A stretch of 64,000 bases of DNA from Vesta saturnalis (Eukaryota; Arthropoda; Insecta; Coleoptera; Lampyridae), in NCBI GenBank assembly GCA_036346205.1, contig JARFJB010000108.1, positions 33,501-97,500 of the forward strand, written 5' to 3'. This document shows positions 23,457 to 35,493 of the stretch, in pieces; within the stretch, counting starts at the first letter, position 1, and every line of letters begins with the position of its first letter. The position numbers and the translations under genes are program-made. A model generated the notes under the pieces. It saw only the letters and a list, made by a program, of their open reading frames with translations. It had not been told where the DNA came from and did no database searches.

Positions 23457-23996
23457 TTAACAGGTGTTGATAATTTTTAGGAAATGAGAAACAAGGAGCA
23501 TTTGTGTACAGAAATGAAACCGAACTTCATTGGAAGTAACCATTTCGACCACCGATAACATCAGGAAGTCTGAGTGAGAAATGTTAGTCAAATGTTCCAC
23601 CGTGGCTATTACTAAGTGGACCAGTGATTGAATAAATACCAATGCGAAACAAATTACAACATTCCAATCCTCTAACCTGCAAATTAAAATAAATGAAATA
23701 AAACATTTTTTTATGATAATTATGCAACCCCTCGAATAAGTCTCATTGTAACTGATGAGCGTCGACGATGTAACCAGATCGCCAATTCGTGGCATAGTAT
23801 ATAGTGCAAAACAATGTATGCAGCATGCAAGCAAATAGGCAGTGTTTAAAAATTGACCAACATTACCTTTAAAAGACCAACACGTCCTACAATCCAAATA
23901 AAACAGAATCATAGAAAATCCATAAGAATGCAACCAGATTAATATTAAAAGACGTGACACGAAAGAACCTATTTCGTGCAACGCAGTACAATGCAA
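23457..23996 (-). CDS. Hydrophobic ORF of unknown identity
   Basis: An open frame of 179 codons without an obvious ATG at its start; in DNA this AT-rich such length is unusual. It predicts several hydrophobic helices (LLILIWLHSYGFSMILFYL near the start, CFISFILICRL, VICFALVFIQSLVHLVIAT) and many Cys. A good polypyrimidine-AG acceptor (TTTAATTTGCAG) lies at about 23690 and other splice-like sites are present, so it may join parts of a spliced gene, for example a membrane receptor. I do not recognise any family. It runs towards the CACACG array, whose stop-free sequence extends the frame artificially on the right. Confidence 0.2.
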   Translation of the reverse strand: MHCTALHEIGSFVSRLLILIWLHSYGFSMILFYLDCRTCWSFKGNVGQFLNTAYLLACCIHCFALYTMPRIGDLVTSSTLISYNETYSRGCIIIIKKCFISFILICRLEDWNVVICFALVFIQSLVHLVIATVEHLTNISHSDFLMLSVVEMVTSNEVRFHFCTQMLLVSHFLKIINTC

Positions 23997-24087
23997 TGCA
24001 TGTTTCTTGAATTGTGGTGTACAGACATTGCGGTGTGCAGAGTTGAAGATGAGAACATTTTATTTGAATACTAATATGTAAATAAGC

Positions 24088-27000
24088 GCATACACATACA
24101 AACATACGCAAGCCCGCACGCACATACACAACGCACAAGCTCGTGTGCAAACGACGACCACGCACACGCACACGCACACGCACACGCACACGCACACGCA
24201 CACGCACACGCACACGCACACGCACACGCACACGCACACGCACACGCGCACGTACACGCGAACGCGCGCGCACACGCACACACACACCCACACGCGCAAG
24301 CAAACGCACACGCACACGCACACGCACACGCACACGCACACGCACGCACATGCACACGCACACGCGCACGCCCACGAGCACGCGCGCACATGCACACGCA
24401 CACACACACACACGCACACGCGCACGCAAACGCAAAAGCAAACGCAAACGCAAGCGCACACGCACCAGCACGCGCACACGCACGCGCACACTGACACCCA
24501 CACGCACACTCAAACGCACACGCACACGCACACGTACACGCACACGCGCACGCACACGCACACGCACACGCACACGCTGCGCACACGCACACGCACACGC
24601 ACACGCACACGCACACCAACACGTGCAGACACAAATACACACATGCACATGCACACGCACATGCTCACGCACACGCACACGCACAGCAACACGCACGGGC
24701 GCACGTACGCACACTCGCACACGCACACACGCACAGACGCTCACACGCACACGCACACACACACGCACACACGCACCCACGCACACACGCACACACGCAC
24801 AAACGCACACATGCTCACACGCACAAACACACACACACACGCATACACGCACACACGAACACACCACACGCACATATGCACACATGCACACCACACACAC
24901 GCACACACACACACACGCACACACGACACACACGCACACACACACACGCACACACGCACACACGCACACACACACCACACGCACACACGCACACGCACAC
25001 ACACACACGCACACACGCACACACGCACACGCACACACGCACACACGCACACCACACGCACACACGCACACACGCACACGCACACACGCACACGCGCACA
25101 CACGCACGCACACACATACACGCACACACGAACACACAAACAAACACACAGATGCACACACGCACACACGCACACACGAACACACGCACACACGCACACA
25201 CGCACACACGCACACATGCACACACGCACACGCACACAAGCATTACACCCACACACGCACACGCGCACACTCGCACGCACGCACACACGCACACACGCAC
25301 ACATGCACACACGCACACACGAAGACAAGCACTACACACACAGGCACACGCGCACACTAGCACGCACGCATACACGCACACGCGTACACATGCACACACA
25401 CAAACACGAACCCAAGCATTACACGCACATACGCACACGCACACGCACACGCACACGCACACGAACACGCACACGCACACGCACACGCACACGCACTCGC
25501 ACACGCACACGCACACGAACACGTGCAGGCACACCCACATCCACATGCACAAGCACGGGCGCCCGGACGCATACTCGCACACGTACACACGCACACGCGC
25601 ACTCGCACACACGCTCACACGCACACGCATACACGCACACTCGCACACACGCACACACGCACACACGCATACACGCACACACGAACACACGCACAAACAC
25701 ACAGATGCACACACGCATACACGCACACACGAACACACGCACAAACACACAGATGCACACACGCACACGCGCACACACGCACACATGCACACACGCACAC
25801 ACGAACACAAGCATTGCACCCACACACGAACACAAGCATTACACCCACACACGCACACGCGCGCTCTCGCACACACGCACATACGCACACACGCACACAC
25901 GCACACACGCACACACGCACACACGCACATACGCACACGCGCACACACGCACACACGAAGACAAGCACTACACACACAGGCACACGCGCACACTCGCACG
26001 CACGCATACACGCACACACGTACACATGCACACACACAAACACGAACCCAAGCATTACACGCACATACGCACACGCACACGCACACGCACACGCACACGC
26101 ACACGAACACGCACACGCACACGCACACGCACACGCACACGCACACGCACACGAACACGTGCAGGCACACCCACATCCACATGCACAAGCACGGGCGCCC
26201 GGACGCATACTCGCACACGTACACACGCACACGCGCACTCGCACACACGCTCACACGCACACGCATACACGCACACTCGCACACGCACACGCACACACGC
26301 ATACACGCACACACGAACACACGCACAAACACACAGATGCACACACGCATACAGGCACACACGAACACACGCACAAACACACAGATGCACACACGCACAC
26401 GCGCACACACGCACACATGCACACACGCACACACGAACACAAGCATTGCACCCACACACGAACACAAGCATTACACCCACACACGCACACGCGCGCTCTC
26501 GCACACACGCACATACGCACACACGCACATACGCACACACGCACACATGCACACACGCACACGCACACAAGCATTACACCCACACACGCACACGCGCACA
26601 CTCGCACGCACGCACACACGCACACACGCACACATGCACACACGCACACACGAAGACAAGCACTACACACACAGGCACACGCGCACACTCGCACGCACGC
26701 ATACACGCACACGCGTACACATGCACACACACAAACACGAACCCAAGCATTACACGCACATACGCACACGCACACGCACACGCACACGCACACGCACACG
26801 CACACGCACACGCACACGCACACGCACACGCACACGAACACGTGCAGGCACACCCACATCCACATGCACAAGCACGGGCGCCCGGACGCATACTCGCACA
26901 CGTACACACGCACACGCGCACTCGCACACACGCTCACACGCACACGCATACACGCACACTCGCACACACGCACACACGCACACACGCATACACGCACACA

Positions 27001-29854
27001 CGAACACACGCACAAACACACAGATGCACACACGCATACACGCACACACGAACACACGCACAAACACACAGATGCACACACGCACACGCGCACACACGCA
27101 CACATGCACACACGCACACACGAACACAAGCATTGCACCCACACACGAACACAAGCATTACACCCACACACGCACACGCGCGCTCTCGCACACACGCACA
27201 TACGCACACACGCACACACGCACACACGCACACACGCACACGCACATACGCACACGCGCACACACGCACACACGAAGACAAGCACTACACACACAGGCAC
27301 ACGCGCACACTCGCACGCACGCATACACGCACACGCGTACACATGCACACACACAAACACGAACCCAAGCATTACACGCACATACGCACACGCACACGCA
27401 CACGCACACGCACACGAACACGCACACGCACACGCACACGCACACGCACACGCACACGCACACGCACACGCACACGCACACGAACACGTGCAGGCACACC
27501 CACATCCACATGCACAAGCACGGGCGCCCGGACGCATACTCGCACACGTACACACGCACACGCGCACTCGCACACACGCTCACACGCACACGCATACACG
27601 CACACTCGCACACACGCACACACGCACACACGCATACACGCACACACGAACACACGCACAAACACACAGATGCACACACGCATACACGCACACACGAACA
27701 CACGCACAAACACACAGATGCACACACGCACAGCGCACACACGCACACATGCACACACGCACACACGAACACAAGCATTGCCCACACACGAACACAAGTA
27801 TTACACCACACACGCACGCGCTCTCGCACACACGCACATACGCACACACGCACACACGCACACACGCACACACGCACACACGCACATACGCACACGCGCA
27901 CACACGCACACAAGCATTACACCCACACACGCACACGCGCGCCTCGCACACACGCACTACACGCACACACGCACACACGCACACACGCACATACGCACAC
28001 GCCACACACGCACACACGCACACACGCACACGTACACACGCAACACACATACACGCACACACGCACACGCACACGACACACGTCACACCACAGCACACAC
28101 GCACACACGCACACGCACACACAACACAGTCACACACGCACACATGCTCACACACCAACCTCTCGCACACACGCATACACGCACAAACACACAGATGCAC
28201 ACACGCACACACGCACACACGAACACAAGATTCACACCCACACACGCACATACGCACACACGCACACGCGCACACGCACGCACGCACATACACGCACACA
28301 CGAACACACAACAAACACACAGATGCACACACGCAACACGCACACACGAACACAGCACACGCACACGCACACAGCATTACACCCACACGCACACGCGCAC
28401 ACGCACGCACGCACACACGCACACACGCACACATGCACACGCACACACGAAGACAAGCATCACACACAGGCACACGCGCACACTCGCACGCACGCATACA
28501 CGCACACGCGTACACATGCACACACACAACACAACCCGCTACACGCACATACGCACACGCACACGCACACGCACACGCACACGAACACGCACACGCACAC
28601 GCACACGCACACGCACACGCACACGCACACGCACACGAACACGTGCAGGCACACCCACATCCACATGCACAAGCACGGGCGCCCGGACGCATACTCGCAC
28701 ACGTACACACGCACACGCGCACTCGCACACACGCTCACACGCACACGCATACACGCACACTCGCACACACGCACACACGCACACACGCATACACGCACAC
28801 ACGAACACACGCAACACAGATGCACACGCACACACGCACACACGCACACACGACACACGCACACACGCACACGCGCACACGCACACATGCACACACGCAC
28901 ACACGACACAAGCATTGTACCCACACACGAACACAAGCATTACACCACACGCACACGCGCTCTTGCACACACGCACATACGCACACACGCACACACGCAC
29001 ACACCACACGCACACACGCACATACGCACACGCGCACACACGCACACAAGCATTACACCACACACGCACACGCGCCTCGACACACGCACATATGCACACA
29101 CACACGACACACGCACATACGCACACGCACACACACGCACACACGCACACACGCACACACGTACACGCAAACACACAACACGCACACACGCACACACGCA
29201 CACGTCACACGACACACGCACACACGCACACACGCACACACGCACACACTCACACACGCACACACGCACACATGCTCACACACACAACCTCTCGCACACA
29301 CGCATACACGCACACACGAACACACGCACAAACACACAGATGCACACACGCACACACGCACACACGAACACAAGTATTACACCCACACACGCACATACGC
29401 ACACACGCACACACGCACACATGCACCCACGCACACACACATACACGAACACACGAACACACGCACAAACACACAGATGCACACACGCACACACGCACAC
29501 ACGCACACACGCACACACGTACACATGCACACACGCACACACGCACACAAGCGTTACACCCACACATGCACAAGCGCATACTCACGCACGGACGCACGGA
29601 CGCACCCACGCACACACGCACACACGCACACATGCACACACGCACACACCCACACACGCACGGACGCACGCACAGACGCACGGACGCACCCACGCACACA
29701 CGCGCACACGCACACACGCACACACGCACATACGCCCACAGGCACACACGAACACACGCACACACGCACACACGCACACACGCACAAACGCACACATGCA
29801 CACACGCACTCCCACACACGCACGGACGCACCCACGCACACACGTACACATGCA
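24088..29854. repeat. 5.8-kb CACACG-based satellite/minisatellite array
   Basis: Almost wholly CACACG, CACGCA and variants with sparse T-containing or AA-containing interruptions. It is a nearly perfect alternation of pyrimidine and purine. Higher-order structure is present: a landmark beginning ACGTGCAGGC and followed by the cacccacatccacatgcac stretch recurs at 25521, 26157, 26840, 27486 and 28641, with a diverged version at 24621. Spacings are 900, 636, 683, 646 and 1155 bp, so the array grew by duplication of units of roughly 640-680 bp. All six frames lack stops for long distances, which creates spurious ORFs up to about 1900 codons. No coding function is supported. Confidence 0.95.
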
Positions 29855-29869
29855 CACTTGTCTTATACT

Positions 29870-30660
29870 CTATCACGTAGGTATCCCATCCATTGAGAAT
29901 CTTTCATCTACGCTAGGCTCTGTTCCATCTTATTTTGTATTAGGCCATGGATATCTACGGGAAGTGAGTTTGCGCAAAAGAACTTCCGTAGCTTGACTTT
30001 AAAATTGTAGGTTATATTTTTAAGGTGAAACTGATGTTGCGATGCAACACAGGTTTTCACGCTATTTAGACTTTGTTTGCATGAAAGCTGTTGAATCTCT
30101 GGTGACCTATATAAAAAATAGGTAAATTTTAGTCTTCAGAAGCTAACAAAAATGCCATCTCCCTTTTTCACTCTTCCAAAATAAAAAACAGGGCAGAAAT
30201 ATGTATATGTATGAAATCCAGAGCGAAATTTCCTAAGTAATCCAGTCTCAAGACTTTACCTACTGCACTATCCTCTTGGTTTTTTTGGCTATTGAACATG
30301 ATGTGGAGGTGTGTATACATGCAAATTTAGTTTTTCGGTACCATAGTCAATAGGTAACCAGAACATCAATATGCATCCATTTAATTTAGCCTATCAAGGT
30401 AATCCACAGCGCCTATTCATTCGCAATCCAATGTGAAGATTTACTTTCGTGACAATATTTGCTACGTCGTTCTGTACACATGAGACGAATAACCATTTAA
30501 GTCGTAGCTAAATGGAATTGACCACAAGATCGCTGCTTTCGTATGCATAAACATGACCCGAATAAATTTTTTTAAAAGTTTTTACTGACATTTTGATGCC
30601 AAACAGTGGGGTTTTAATTCAACTGCATTATATTACCAAAAGAATATGAATCCTTATCAG
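29870..30660. other. Unique spacer, nothing recognised
   Basis: Right flank of the array. No motif or ORF of interest was found. Confidence 0.5.
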
Positions 30661-30681
30661 TATCTGAATCTGATCGTATTC

Positions 30682-31460
30682 TTAATTTTCAATCGAAATA
30701 TTTCCCATGTTTCCCGAAATCATTTGCAATAATCTCTTGCGTATACGAACAGAAATTTTGTCACATTGTACAACAATTGATTTCTGAACCATATCTCTGT
30801 ATGGAGATTCAGAACTGATTTGCTCATTGTAATAAATTTTACAAAAGAACCATGCTATTTTAATTACGTTATATTGACAATGGTAAGGAGGCAATCGTAA
30901 AACTCCATACCCATGCTTAATCAAAATATTATCAACTAGATAATTTTTCCGTCTGGATCTAAAAGGTTGAATTTTGTTCCACAGTTGTTTTTTTGTAATT
31001 TTACCCTCTATTTAGACCCCGTGCGTAACCAACCTCTTTTGAAGCTGATCTTTCTTATTACAATATCAGGGAGACTTGTCTAACTGCTCCGAATTAGAAC
31101 AATTTTGATAAATCCACGTTTTGTTTATATACGCAAATCTGTCATCTTGGCCTGAACTTTGCAACTGCAGACACTTTTTCAAATACTTAATTTTGGCTAT
31201 AACGACGTGATTGATTTCACATACAATTTTCTGCCCATTGACAGGTTTGTGTTTGTAACCCATTGATTTAGAAATACTAAATAATGTCCGTCGACCCCCA
31301 TTTAAATCATGTTTTTATCCAAAGTCAAATATTCCTTTTTCGAGTTAAACTGCCAAATTAATCGTTGTGGATCTTTCCTATAGACGAAATCTAAAAACTC
31401 AGATTTTTGGGGTCTTTCAGTTATGTCTTGGATAGTTCGTTGTGAAAGCTAAAACCAAAT
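30682..31460 (-). pseudogene. Decayed Tc1-like transposase with catalytic substitutions
   Basis: Minus-strand pieces of an IS630/Tc1-type transposase. Near 31440-31330 there is RTIQDITERPQKSEFLD, then a block 31263-31066. The first catalytic site reads FAYINKTWIYQN, where family members have an Asp-Glu before TW: Asp is replaced by Asn and Glu by Lys. The middle exon with the second catalytic Asp is missing between about 31060 and 31000. The C-terminal block reads GYGVLRLPPYHCQYNVIKIAW, with Lys where the third acidic residue of NPIE is expected. Stops and shifts occur between blocks. All visible catalytic positions are lost. It is related to the copies at 9921 and 12621. Confidence 0.65.
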
Positions 31461-31469
31461 ACATACTTA

Positions 31470-32100
31470 ATATGACCACAAAAATGTGATTTAAGTTCAC
31501 ACTAACTTGAATTATGTACGACGACACCATTACGATTAGTTCCACGTTAATTTTCCCCGTTACACTATGTTTAAGGTGCTTACAAATCTGAAATTACCCT
31601 TGACAGGACGGCGTCAAATTGACTTTTTGTCATTTTAACTAATGGGAATACCACTACAGAAAATAAAATAGCATGGCCCGCTTTAATGTAAAATAAGATA
31701 GAAGAGTATATGAAAATGTCTAAGCTGCAATGTCTGTACACCGAGCAATGCGTAAAATTGCGAACTACACTTAACTTCGTACATTCTCCCTTCAATCTAA
31801 TAAAATAGTTCAAAGATGCGGATATGAGCAAAATAATTTTTAGAATCACGGTTTGAAACGGAAGTCTCTGGGTTAGTTATTATATGGTATGGTTTTAATT
31901 ATGTTTTGTAACATTGCTAATGCTTGAGATCGGGTTGTAAGAATTAACCACTTATTATTAATCTCTATTTGACAAGAAGGTTTAAACGGCTATTGGACAT
32001 ACATTATTATTGGTGTTTTACAACGTTGCCTATTTCTATTATAAATATATTACAAAGGCTGCTTAATTATAAAAAAAATAGCTATTTGTTTTACTAAGGA
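31470..32100. other. AT-rich spacer, nothing recognised
   Basis: Contains only short open frames without family resemblance. Confidence 0.45.
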
Positions 32101-32107
32101 GGAAAGT

Positions 32108-32202
32108 GTAATATTCCCTCCCGTCTATGAAGGTTAATGCACGAGCGTAGCTTAGCGAAACAAGGGCAGTAATCATCTAGGGGAGGGACTATTACTCGAC
32201 GC
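32108..32202. repeat. Short inverted repeat upstream of an unknown exon
   Basis: GTAATATTCCCTCCC at about 32108-32122 is matched in inverse by GGGGAGGGACTATTAC at about 32179-32194. Between them is AATGCACGAGCGTAGC-type sequence. It may be the terminus of an unidentified DNA element that includes the exon at 32346. Confidence 0.5.
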
Positions 32203-32345
32203 CAGAGAGAAACATGGTTTTTTCATCAAGTGCAGATTTTTATCGTTCGGCTTTATCTCTCAAAGCTCTTGCATTCGAAAACATTAATGTTAGCACAGTA
32301 ACATTGAGTGGTTGATCAAAACGTGTTTTAAATAGTTTTAGTAAT

Positions 32346-32502
32346 ATGGCAACAGGAGGGAATGTACATTGTCTCCGCTACTATTGGAAACCAATTACTG
32401 GTAGGAAAGTGCATATTTGCGCCCCTAAAAATTACCCTAACAACAGTCGACAATTGACACCTTCGGAGATAAATGGTGAAAAAATTTATTATTTCATTCA
32501 AG
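32346..32502 (+). CDS. Candidate first exon of an unidentified gene
   Basis: The ATG at 32346 opens 52 codons (MATGGNVHCLRYYWKPITGR, then KVHICAPKNYPNNSRQLTPS and EINGEKIYYFIQ). It ends in a strong splice donor (CAAG|GTATGT, GT at 32503-32504). Beyond the donor the frame becomes low-complexity AT-rich sequence. I do not recognise the family, and no downstream exon is seen before the Maverick begins at 32909, so the rest may have been displaced by that insertion. The upstream inverted repeat suggests the exon could belong to a DNA transposon. Confidence 0.3.
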
Positions 32503-32902
32503 GTATGTTAATAATATACACTTTATACACAATTTTATATTTTTTTCGTTACACCAAAATACAAAATCTGCTATTGACGCATTCGTATAGGTACTTCTCT
32601 AGGTTTATTAGGCCGAAGATTTGAAATAATCTCCTTTGCACGGTTTAAAACTATTTTTTAAATTTCATTGCCTTTTTCTCTGCATATTTCAAAATTATCG
32701 AGGGGAATTTGCCAAGAAATTACTTTCGATCTGACATAACAAGTATCGAGACGAGTCGTATTAGTAGTGTTTTTCTATTTTCTCTGACCTTAAGTTTATT
32801 ATTTGGAATTCAGTTTCTTTGATTCTAGGAAAGATATACTTCATTCCGGTTAAAAATAACTTCTTTGACTCGAAAAATATGAAACCTCTTTACAGCTTCT
32901 GT
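32503..32902. other. Spacer before the Maverick, nothing recognised
   Basis: AT-rich, possibly intron sequence of the candidate exon upstream. It ends at the CATACC target duplication (32903-32908). Confidence 0.4.
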
Positions 32903-32908
32903 CATACC

Positions 32909-33499
32909 AGTAGTAGACAGACACTTGTCGCCGCCATCTTGGATTTTCTGGGGAAAACCCACCTTTCACTTTTTTATATGCCCACGTGGGGGACGTGTTT
33001 TTTCACCCCTATGGTTTCTTTTCGGAGGCCTTTTTCAACCCCTGCTGGAATTTTTCCTTAATCTTTTTTTATTAGCTTACGTGCGAGACCGTATTTTCTA
33101 CCCTTTCCTTTCGGAGGCCCTTTTCAACCCTAGTTATTTTTACTCGCTCACGTATAGGACGCGTATTTTCACCCCTATTTTTTTACACTCCCACGTGTAG
33201 GACGTGTTTTTTCACCCCTATTTTATGACAGCTCACGTACATAGGCGCATTTTCTACCCTATGGTTTATTTTCGAGGGTCAACCCTAATTAGAGCCTTTC
33301 TGTACTTGCTCACGTGAGGGGCTGGGGTTGGTCTTGGGGCTGGGTGCTGGAGCTGGTCTTGGGATAAGTCTTAGGGTTTAGTCTTGGACCTGGGGCTGAA
33401 CTTGGAGTTGGTCTTAGGGTTATTTTTGATGGTCATCTAATTAAGGTCCTTCTGGCTATATTAAGAGCAGTGCCCCTGGAGATTAGGCAATTGCACACG
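32909..33499 (+). repeat. Maverick left TIR
   Basis: A 591-bp terminal inverted repeat matching the complement of 40757-41310. It contains degenerate blocks such as CACCCCTATTTTTT with CACGTG-type words, and a G/T-rich segment built on GGTCTTGGGGCTGG (33320-33420). The inner end is the conserved GAGCAGTGCCCCTGGAG...GCAATTGCAC stretch. Confidence 0.9.
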
Positions 33500-34570
33500 C
33501 ATAAAATGTTGGAAATTGCATAATTACCCTAATAAGATATTATTATTAAAATTATCGATCCTATTGCTTTAAAATGGTTATATGCTATTGTATGATCTTT
33601 TACCTATACGAGAAAACGTATTTATAATAAGGAGGTTCTTGTAAGACAGCAGTTGTGTTAAGGATTGATTTTGCGTGGGGGAATTTGAATTACAGTAAAA
33701 TTTAATTATAGAACACTTATTTTTATTGTAAATGTCATAATTAAAAAATCCTCAGTGAGTTAGAAAAAAAATTACTGACATTCGGGTTTAATGAAACAAA
33801 TTTTTTTTATTAAGTTAATTAATTACATAACAGTTATTACAATATTGTGTTCTAAAACGAATATTAAAAACTGATTGTTTTACCTGCATCAATATTTTTT
33901 TAAAGAAACTTGTTACGTATAGCTTAGATGTGTTTTATAACTGTAATTAAAAATTTGTAAATAAATAAAGCACACTTACCAACTCTGTACTTAAAGAACG
34001 TTTTTGAGGCACTGCTTCACGAGTGATAGTCAATGCTTTGTGTTGCTTGTCTAATCAAACTAAAAAAACAACTTTCTACGTTGTTGTAAAAACTAGCTAT
34101 TGATTTTCCATAATTAATTTTTAGAATGTAAATACACAAACAACCTTATTATCTTTATCACACTTACTGCAACTCGTATTTACCTTTCTCTTAAAATAAT
34201 TAATAACAAATCGGTTTAAAAAATATGCATATTGCACATACGGACACACAAATTGTTTTTTATAAAAAAAACATGTTAAGAGTTTGGAATGTAATAATTA
34301 CGTGTTTTAAATTCCACAACAATGTGTAGCAAGAAATCACTGTTCATGTTTTTTCATTTTAGCTAATTACCGTGTAATTATATAACTCTGTTAAATTTAA
34401 TAGTCTAAAAAAATTGATTACCAATATGGAATGGTTAACATAATTTCTTTTTAAAAAACACTAAATCATAAATTTCATAAAACGATTTTTAAAAAACACA
34501 CATATTTATCAGAATAGAATGGTTGGGTAACAGGTGTTAAACAGTAATCTGATTATCTCGTCATTTACAG
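33500..34570. other. Non-coding part of the Maverick, polymerase region missing
   Basis: About 1.1 kb of AT-rich DNA between the left TIR and the protease gene. No trace of a family-B DNA polymerase (for example a YGDTDS-type motif) was seen on either strand. Confidence 0.6.
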
Positions 34571-34945
34571 TTAAACATGTACTAAAATAGTTTTTACAAA
34601 ATCAAACATAGGTAAATTATGTAATCTAAAATATAGAAACATTAAGGTATAAAGTCCACACACATCCGAATGGTAGTCTTGCAGTATTGTTTTATTGTAT
34701 ACGAAGCATCTGGAATTCTTCTCTAGGAAACGTAAATGATATCCTTGCGGTGGTTGTCCAAGGGAATCAAAATACTCTCCGTTGCCATTCTCGTCAATGT
34801 AGATAGCGGTCCAATGCTGACCTGGTTTGTTTGCAGGATCCGTGTTTACGATAATTGCACACGGTCGAGGTGCGTGTCTCAGTAGTTGATTAGAAGCACA
34901 TACAAGCCGAAACACATTCTTCCTGTGGCTGGGGATCGATTTCAA
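34571..34945 (-). pseudogene. Adenain-like cysteine protease (Maverick)
   Basis: An open frame of about 124 codons with the catalytic layout of adenain/Ulp1-type proteases of Mavericks. His44 lies in GQHWTAIYID, Asp60 in GEYFDSLGQPP, an oxyanion Gln89, and Cys96 in SDVCGLYTLMFLYFR. In virus-like elements this enzyme matures capsid proteins. The annotated start is not an ATG; a stop lies a short distance upstream, so the N-terminus (about 40-60 residues in relatives) is cut off by a lesion near 34950. The catalytic residues remain intact. It lies closest to the left TIR. Confidence 0.82.
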
Positions 34946-34964
34946 TCATCTCAACACTTGTACC

Positions 34965-35441
34965 TCATACATCTTTAGAATTGGTATGCGTCCAGTCTTG
35001 CAGTAGTAAGGCGTTTTCCAGTGCACACATAGGCTCAGTGATGTTATGGTTTAAACAGCTATATGCTTTTGCTTCCTTTTTCAACTGTTTAATCGACGAG
35101 CAACCAGTCTCCTCTAGGTTTACAATTGTTTTGTTAAGAAACCTTAAAAACTGTTGTTTTTCACGGCCCTTAACGTGAATTTTGTTAAATGAGCGCAACA
35201 CCTTCATCAACTCCTCACGGAAATTGTTGTAATGTACATGACCCGACCACCATTTCAATCCATGATAATTATCCTCCATAAATTTTATCTGTCGTGACAC
35301 GGATCCTGATATAAAGTAGCCTCGGGGTGGTTTTATCACCATCAACGATAAACGACCATGATCTGTAATCACGGAAATTTCTTTCGGTATGAATTCGTTG
35401 TTAACACCACTAAACCCTTGTACGTCCAAGTATGCGTCCAT
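34965..35441 (-). CDS. Conserved Maverick protein, possibly nuclease-like
   Basis: An intact frame of 158 codons starting at an ATG (35441), opening MDAYLDVQGFSGVNNEFIPK. I recognise this from insect Mavericks and virus-like elements as a conserved protein of unknown function: an early D-V-Q-G-F/L-x-x-x-N strand, a W-x-x-G-x-x-x-Y segment in the middle, I-x-V-K-G-x-E-K, and a terminal C-A-L-x-N helix. The DVQG strand plus VKGREK could fit an RNase H-like (DEDD exonuclease) fold, but this is inference. It is one of the few genes in the window without an internal stop. Confidence 0.55.
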   Translation of the reverse strand: MDAYLDVQGFSGVNNEFIPKEISVITDHGRLSLMVIKPPRGYFISGSVSRQIKFMEDNYHGLKWWSGHVHYNNFREELMKVLRSFNKIHVKGREKQQFLRFLNKTIVNLEETGCSSIKQLKKEAKAYSCLNHNITEPMCALENALLLQDWTHTNSKDV

Positions 35442-35493
35442 CTTCTATCGGCTGCTGCTGTACACTAAAGCTTGCAGATTAGAGCTACCACTT

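Noticed and set aside
24088..29854. Telomere or CRISPR array
   Set aside because: The unit is not TTAGG-like, and the interruptions do not form regular spacers between constant repeats; the sequence is eukaryotic.
24145..29996. Giant open reading frames (up to 1911 codons) on both strands of the CACACG array
   Set aside because: The repeat lacks stop codons in all frames by composition; translations are His-Thr, His-Ala, Arg-Thr or Cys-Val runs. No domain or start context supports coding.
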